From NCBI GenBank assembly GCA_028685945.1, contig JAQUCZ010000008.1:1-17954 (forward strand): a stretch of DNA of 17,954 nt, read 5' to 3'. The notes beneath the pieces are model-generated. The model was not told the origin of the DNA. It saw only the letters and a list, made by a program, of their open reading frames with translations, and made no database searches. Both the position numbers and the translations under genes were made by a program. This document shows, one piece after another, positions 14,498 to 17,954 of this stretch (within the stretch, counting starts at the first letter, position 1; every line of letters begins with the position of its first letter). This stretch comes from Sulfurimonadaceae bacterium (lineage in GTDB: Bacteria > Campylobacterota > Campylobacteria > Campylobacterales > Sulfurimonadaceae).

Positions 14498-15538
14498 ATG
14501 GGAAAAATATTCGTAGATGCATGTTTTGGGAAAGAGACGCCTTATACACCCGTGTGGATGATGCGCCAAGCGGGGCGTTATTTGCCGGAGTATATGGAAG
14601 TAAGAAAACAAGCAGGCAACTTTTTAAACCTCTGCCATAACCCGAAACTAGCGGCGGAAGTAACACTTCAGCCGCTTGATATCGTGGGCGTCGATGCAGC
14701 GATCCTTTTTAGCGATATCCTCGTCGTCCCCAACGAGATGGGGATGAAACTCGATTTTATCAAGGGGGAAGGTCCCGTATTTGAAAAACCGATTGCAACC
14801 GAAGCGGACGTCGATGCGCTTTTAGGGGGCGAAGAAGCGGCAGATAAACTTACCTACGTTTATGAAACGATCAAAATTCTGCGCCGAGAACTTGATGCAA
14901 GAGGCGACGAAAAAGCACTTATCGGATTTACGGGTGCGCCGTGGACGCTTGCGACGTATATGATCGAAGGGCAAGGGACGAAAACCTACAATATTTGTAA
15001 AAAAATGATCTACTCCAACCCTGCACTCATGCACAAAATTCTTGCAAAAGTCACCGAAGTGGTGAAGCTTTATATGGAAAAACAGATCCAATCGGGCGTA
15101 GACGTCGTGCAAATCTTCGATAGCTGGGCAGCGGCGATCGAGCCGGGCAAATACGACGAATTTTCTTGGAAATATATGGTCGAGATCGCAGAATACCTCA
15201 AAGCAAAATACCCGCATATCCCTGTAATAATGTTTCCAAAAGGGATCCCCGCATTTTTAGACAAAGTGTACGGAAACTTCGATGTTTTCGGCGTAGATTG
15301 GTCGACCCCTATGGCATTTGCAAAAGCAAGACTGGGGGATCGCTACGTACTCCAAGGAAATATGGAGCCGTGCCGCCTGTACTCCAAAGAGGCAACCACG
15401 CAATGTGTCGAAGTGATCCAAGAGACGATGCAGGGCAAACGCCACATTTTCAACCTCGGTCACGGAATACTCCCCGACGTTCCCGTGGAAAACGCTATCC
15501 ACTTCGTCAACGAGTGCCACAGAGTCAGCAAAAAATAA
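14498..15538 (+). CDS. hemE: Uroporphyrinogen decarboxylase
   Basis: The protein has 346 residues. I chose ATG 14498, which has AAAAGG upstream and gives the family N-terminus MGKIFVDACFGKETPYTPVW. A longer TTG start would lie inside the inverted repeat. Signature motifs are present: PVWMMRQAGRYLPEY (residues 18-32) with the substrate-binding arginines, FSDILVVP with the catalytic D73, GFTGAPWTLATYMIEG, FDSWAA and NLGHGI near the C-terminus. The enzyme removes four carboxyl groups from uroporphyrinogen III to give coproporphyrinogen III in cytoplasmic haem synthesis. The next gene is a radical SAM protein, a pairing also seen in Campylobacter. Confidence 0.98.
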   Translation: MGKIFVDACFGKETPYTPVWMMRQAGRYLPEYMEVRKQAGNFLNLCHNPKLAAEVTLQPLDIVGVDAAILFSDILVVPNEMGMKLDFIKGEGPVFEKPIATEADVDALLGGEEAADKLTYVYETIKILRRELDARGDEKALIGFTGAPWTLATYMIEGQGTKTYNICKKMIYSNPALMHKILAKVTEVVKLYMEKQIQSGVDVVQIFDSWAAAIEPGKYDEFSWKYMVEIAEYLKAKYPHIPVIMFPKGIPAFLDKVYGNFDVFGVDWSTPMAFAKARLGDRYVLQGNMEPCRLYSKEATTQCVEVIQETMQGKRHIFNLGHGILPDVPVENAIHFVNECHRVSKK

Positions 15539-15542
15539 CCCG

Positions 15543-15564
15543 CATGCCAAGAACTCTTGGCATG
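15543..15564. repeat. Perfect facing CATGCCAAGA inverted repeat after hemE
   Basis: CATGCCAAGA (15543-15552) and TCTTGGCATG (15555-15564) are exact complements with a two-base centre, starting four bases after the hemE stop. No clear T-run follows. It sits between hemE and the radical SAM gene and may weaken read-through. Both arms are copies of the dispersed word. Confidence 0.8.
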
Positions 15565-15593
15565 TGCCACAAATCTTTCTATAAGGAAGTGCC

Positions 15594-16526
15594 ATGCATA
15601 CGATCTTTGGACCCATCAATTCACGCCGTTTCGGCGTCTCTTTAGGTATAGACCTCTCCCCGAGTAAAAAACAGTGCAATTTTGACTGCCTCTACTGCGA
15701 ACTCGCCCCCATGAAGGCGATCGACGCACAAAGCGACGTAGTGAGCGTAGAGACGATTATCGAAGAACTTAAAACACATCTGCACGATAAAATCGACGTC
15801 ATCACGATCACCGCAAACGGAGAACCGACCCTCTACCCGCATCTTGCAGAGCTTATCGATGCAATCAACAAGATTAAAAACTCCACCCAGACCCTGATCC
15901 TCTCCAACAGTGCTTCGCTCAGCGATCCGCGTGTTTTCAATGCACTGTTACAACTCGATCAAGTCAAACTCTCTCTTGATGCCGTCTCGCCCGACGTGTT
16001 TAAAAAGATCGACCGCCCCCACCCTTCGATCCATATCGAAGAGATCGTAAAGAACGTCATAGCTTTTAGCAAAGCCTTTAACGGCAAGCTTTTTATCGAA
16101 GTGCTTTTAGTTAAAAACGTCAACGACTCCCATGAAGAGGTTGCTAAAATCAACGAGGTCTTACAACAGATCAAAGCCACCCGCATCGACATCGGCACGA
16201 TCGACCGCCCCCCTGCGTACAACGTCGAGCCGCTTAGCCATAAAGAACTCCACGATATCGCGCTTCTATTTGATCCCTCTTTGCACGTGCATATCGTCCA
16301 AAGAAAAAGCGAAAAACCGACCCATGCAAGCTACGACGACGAGGAGATCATCAACACCCTTGATAAACGTGCCCTAACAAAAGAGGATATAGAACTTCTC
16401 TTTGACGAGCCGAGCAAAGCACGCCTTGAAACGCTTATAAAAGAGGGAAAAATCCTTACGAGAACCGTCTCGAACGTCACTTTTCTCGTGCCGCATGCCA
16501 ACATCCATAGAAAAAAAGGAAAATAG
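15594..16526 (+). CDS. Radical SAM protein, COG0731-like
   Basis: The protein has 310 residues, with AAGGAAG before ATG 15594. The radical SAM cluster motif is CNFDCLYC (C28, C32, C35), which binds a [4Fe-4S] cluster and S-adenosylmethionine. The sequence ITANGEPTLYPHL (about 70-82) is the usual glycine-rich SAM-binding strand. KLSLDAVSPDVFKKIDRPHP resembles the COG0731 Fe-S oxidoreductases related to the wybutosine enzyme TYW1. A C-terminal extension of about 70 residues may form a small helical or winged domain (RALTKEDIELLFDEPSKARL). The substrate is unknown. The gene follows hemE by 55 bases, as in C. jejuni, but no haem step need be implied. Confidence 0.88.
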   Translation: MHTIFGPINSRRFGVSLGIDLSPSKKQCNFDCLYCELAPMKAIDAQSDVVSVETIIEELKTHLHDKIDVITITANGEPTLYPHLAELIDAINKIKNSTQTLILSNSASLSDPRVFNALLQLDQVKLSLDAVSPDVFKKIDRPHPSIHIEEIVKNVIAFSKAFNGKLFIEVLLVKNVNDSHEEVAKINEVLQQIKATRIDIGTIDRPPAYNVEPLSHKELHDIALLFDPSLHVHIVQRKSEKPTHASYDDEEIINTLDKRALTKEDIELLFDEPSKARLETLIKEGKILTRTVSNVTFLVPHANIHRKKGK

Positions 16527-16536
16527 CCGAAAAAGC

Positions 16537-16565
16537 TTGACTTTCTTGGCATGCTTCTGTATAAT
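16537..16565 (+). promoter_or_regulatory. Sigma70 promoter of tRNA-Asn with the CATGCCAA word in its spacer
   Basis: TTGACT (16537-16542) and TATAAT (16560-16565) are 17 bases apart. The spacer contains TTGGCATG at 16546-16553. The promoter begins only ten bases after the radical SAM stop codon. Confidence 0.88.
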
Positions 16566-16583
16566 TTCGGCTCCAATCAACAT

Positions 16584-16658
16584 TCCGGATTAGCTCAGCG
16601 GTAGAGTAGGTGACTGTTAATCACTTGGCCACTGGTTCGAATCCAGTATCCGGAGCCA
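16584..16658 (+). tRNA. tRNA-Asn (anticodon GUU)
   Basis: The acceptor TCCGGAT pairs with ATCCGGA. The D-arm is GCTCAGCGGTAGAGT. The anticodon stem GGTGA/TCACT encloses CTGTTAA with anticodon GTT. The T-arm is ACTGG-TTCGAAT-CCAGT. The discriminator is G, and an encoded CCA ends at 16658. Confidence 0.97.
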
Positions 16659-16770
16659 CTTTTTCACTCTTCCTAACAAACACTTTTGTAATCATCTTTT
16701 TTTACGACCCTCCGATATATTTTACGCTTGAATGATTTTTAAATTTTTAAGATTCTTTATTTAAAACAAC

Positions 16771-16779
16771 TGCTATAAT
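16771..16779 (+). promoter_or_regulatory. Extended -10 promoter upstream of the PAS-GGDEF gene
   Basis: TGCTATAAT is a perfect extended -10, with TG one base before TATAAT. It lies about 40 bases before the start codon at 16821. The -35 position is unremarkable, as is common with extended -10 promoters. The rest of the 16659-16820 gap is AT-rich, with no other element I can support. Confidence 0.65.
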
Positions 16780-16820
16780 TTTCGATCATTAAGACAATGA
16801 TTTCAACACAAAGAGGCCAC

Positions 16821-17954
16821 ATGCCAAAGAGTTCTACTCCGACTTACTTTGATGCGATCGGCAACCTTTTAGAACTCAACGGAATCATTGACAAACACAT
16901 ACTGCTTAGCTGTTCCGATCTGGCGGGCAACATCACCTATATCACGCAGGCGTACCTTGACTTTACGGGGTATGCACGCGAAGATGTAGTGGGTAAAAAC
17001 CATAGTATCTTCAAACACCCCAATATCGATCAAGAGCAAATTGCCACCCTTTGGAAAACCATTAAAGCGGACAAAACTTACGTCGGAGAGCTGCAAAACA
17101 AAAACAAAGCGGGGATCACCCACTGGATCAAAGTCACGATCGAGCCCCTTTTTAACGCAGAGGGGAAAAAAATAGGCTACTGCGCGGTGCGTGAAGATAT
17201 TAGCGACAGAAAATCGCTTGAGGCGTGGAGCAAAACCGACGTCGTCACCGAACTTTACAACCGACGCTATTTCAACGAAATTTTTGAGAGTGTTTTTTTA
17301 CATGCCAAGGAGAAACAAGCAACCATCGGATTTCTCCTTTTCGATATAGATTATTTTGATGCATACAACCTTTTTTACACCTACCAAAGGGGCGATGTTC
17401 TCCTCTTTAAAATCGCAAATATGCTCCGTGATATTCCTTGCGATAAGAAAAACTACCTCTTTCGTTTAGGGGGCGGAGAGTTTGGAATACTTATAGAAGA
17501 TATTACGGAAGCGGAACTTGAAGCGTACGTGAAAAATCTCCAAAGACTAATAGCCGAGCTGAAGATCGAACATGCCACAAGCAAGATATCCGAGTATGTG
17601 ACCGTTTCCATCGGCGCTACTAGCGTCTCTTTGAAAAACGGGCGCTATACACTCCACGATATCTACAATATCGCCGATCAAAATCTCTTTTTGGCAAAGC
17701 AAAGCGGACGCAATGCTCTAAAACTCAGCACCCATCTGACGAAATCTTCCGAGCTTGCCGAGATAGACATCACCACCCAGCTTCCCACCCGCGTCATACT
17801 CAACGCCGACCTCGCAGCGCTGCAAGAGGATGCGATGCTGATTCTGCTTTTTATCAACGACTTTAGTCACTACCACGAACATTACGGCAACGATTTTATC
17901 GATAATCTTCTCGTGCAAAAAGCAAAAATTCTCAGACAATTTTTTGCACACGAG
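16821..17954 (+). CDS. PAS - degenerate GGDEF signalling protein, partial (3' end beyond the window)
   Basis: The frame opens at ATG 16821, after AGAGG with a five-base gap, and stays open for 378 codons to the last base. There is no signal peptide. A PAS domain covers about 28-133 (ITYITQAYLDFTGYAREDVV, then HWIKVTIEPL and VREDISDRK), of the aerotaxis-like kind that may hold haem or flavin. A GGDEF domain covers about 135-305 and keeps the metal D175 and the guanine contacts N183 and D192. Its signature reads GGGEF at 217-221, so the third-position acid that binds metal in active diguanylate cyclases is missing. A second, more degenerate GGDEF-like start follows from about 315 (DITTQLPTRV; FINDFSHYHEHYGNDFI). 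An EAL domain may follow outside the window. It likely senses redox or a small ligand and regulates cyclic-di-GMP turnover, possibly as a GTP-binding control domain. The start codon lies inside a CATGCCAAAGA copy. Confidence 0.9.
   Translation, partial: MPKSSTPTYFDAIGNLLELNGIIDKHILLSCSDLAGNITYITQAYLDFTGYAREDVVGKNHSIFKHPNIDQEQIATLWKTIKADKTYVGELQNKNKAGITHWIKVTIEPLFNAEGKKIGYCAVREDISDRKSLEAWSKTDVVTELYNRRYFNEIFESVFLHAKEKQATIGFLLFDIDYFDAYNLFYTYQRGDVLLFKIANMLRDIPCDKKNYLFRLGGGEFGILIEDITEAELEAYVKNLQRLIAELKIEHATSKISEYVTVSIGATSVSLKNGRYTLHDIYNIADQNLFLAKQSGRNALKLSTHLTKSSELAEIDITTQLPTRVILNADLAALQEDAMLILLFINDFSHYHEHYGNDFIDNLLVQKAKILRQFFAHE

Larger units (their letters stand above)
570..17308. repeat. Dispersed octamer CATGCCAA / TTGGCATG, 20 copies
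   Basis: Forward copies (CATGCCAA) start at 951, 1428, 1584, 5861, 7814, 12090, 15543, 16494, 16820 and 17301. Reverse copies (TTGGCATG) start at 570, 1115, 2263, 2757, 2838, 4087, 5873, 14468, 15557 and 16546. Seven further sites keep the 7-mer core CATGCCA: 931, 1799, 4925, 11269, 12729, 14456 and 17571. About 0.5 octamers would be expected at equal base frequencies. Eight copies extend to CATGCCAAAGA. Fourteen lie in genes, reading as His-Ala (8), Met-Pro (2), Leu-Ala-Cys (2) or Gly-Met (2). Six lie in the roughly 9% of the window that is non-coding. The spread over frames and strands points to selection on the DNA word itself. Confidence 0.85.

Overview
The window comes from a Campylobacterota (Epsilonproteobacteria) chromosome, probably a free-living, moderate-GC lineage such as the Sulfurimonas/Sulfuricurvum/Sulfurovum group. 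I cannot fix the genus. The best evidence is the gene run gyrA - flgP - flgQ - flgR - asd - YqhA-family membrane protein, which from memory is the Campylobacter jejuni order Cj1027c to Cj1022c. The hemE - radical SAM pair also matches Cj1243/Cj1244. Further support comes from the Campylobacter-like GyrA QRDR (HPHGDT) and a flagellar FlgR. Layout on the left half: 1-3424 (minus) is a Bat operon, with batA, a batB-batC fusion and a batD that runs off the left edge. Positions 3510-3753 (plus) hold tRNA-Lys and tRNA-Glu behind a consensus sigma70 promoter. Positions 3792-7863 (minus) hold a nitrogen block read as amtB2 - glnB, then amtB1, then a stand-alone tonB. The 415-bp glnB/amtB1 gap carries a terminator-like inverted repeat and a dense set of nested inverted repeats. 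Layout on the right half: 8120-14446 (plus) is gyrA, the flagellar cluster flgPQR, asd and a yqhA-like gene, tightly packed and in places overlapping. Positions 14498-16526 are hemE and the radical SAM gene. Positions 16537-16658 are a tRNA-Asn with its own consensus promoter. From 16821 a PAS - degenerate GGDEF signalling protein runs off the right edge. How the genes work together: the Bat proteins are envelope vWA/TPR factors. The amt/PII block imports ammonium and senses nitrogen state; both amt promoters carry the same near-palindrome at the same distance from the -10. FlgP and FlgQ are outer-membrane/periplasmic motility factors, and FlgR activates the sigma54 flagellar genes. The most striking signal is not a gene. 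The octamer CATGCCAA (reverse TTGGCATG) occurs 20 times, against about 0.5 expected, on both strands and in several reading frames. It also forms facing pairs just after stop codons. Density, dispersion and paired arrangement resemble the DNA uptake sequences of Neisseria and Pasteurellaceae. I know of no such uptake word described in Campylobacterota.
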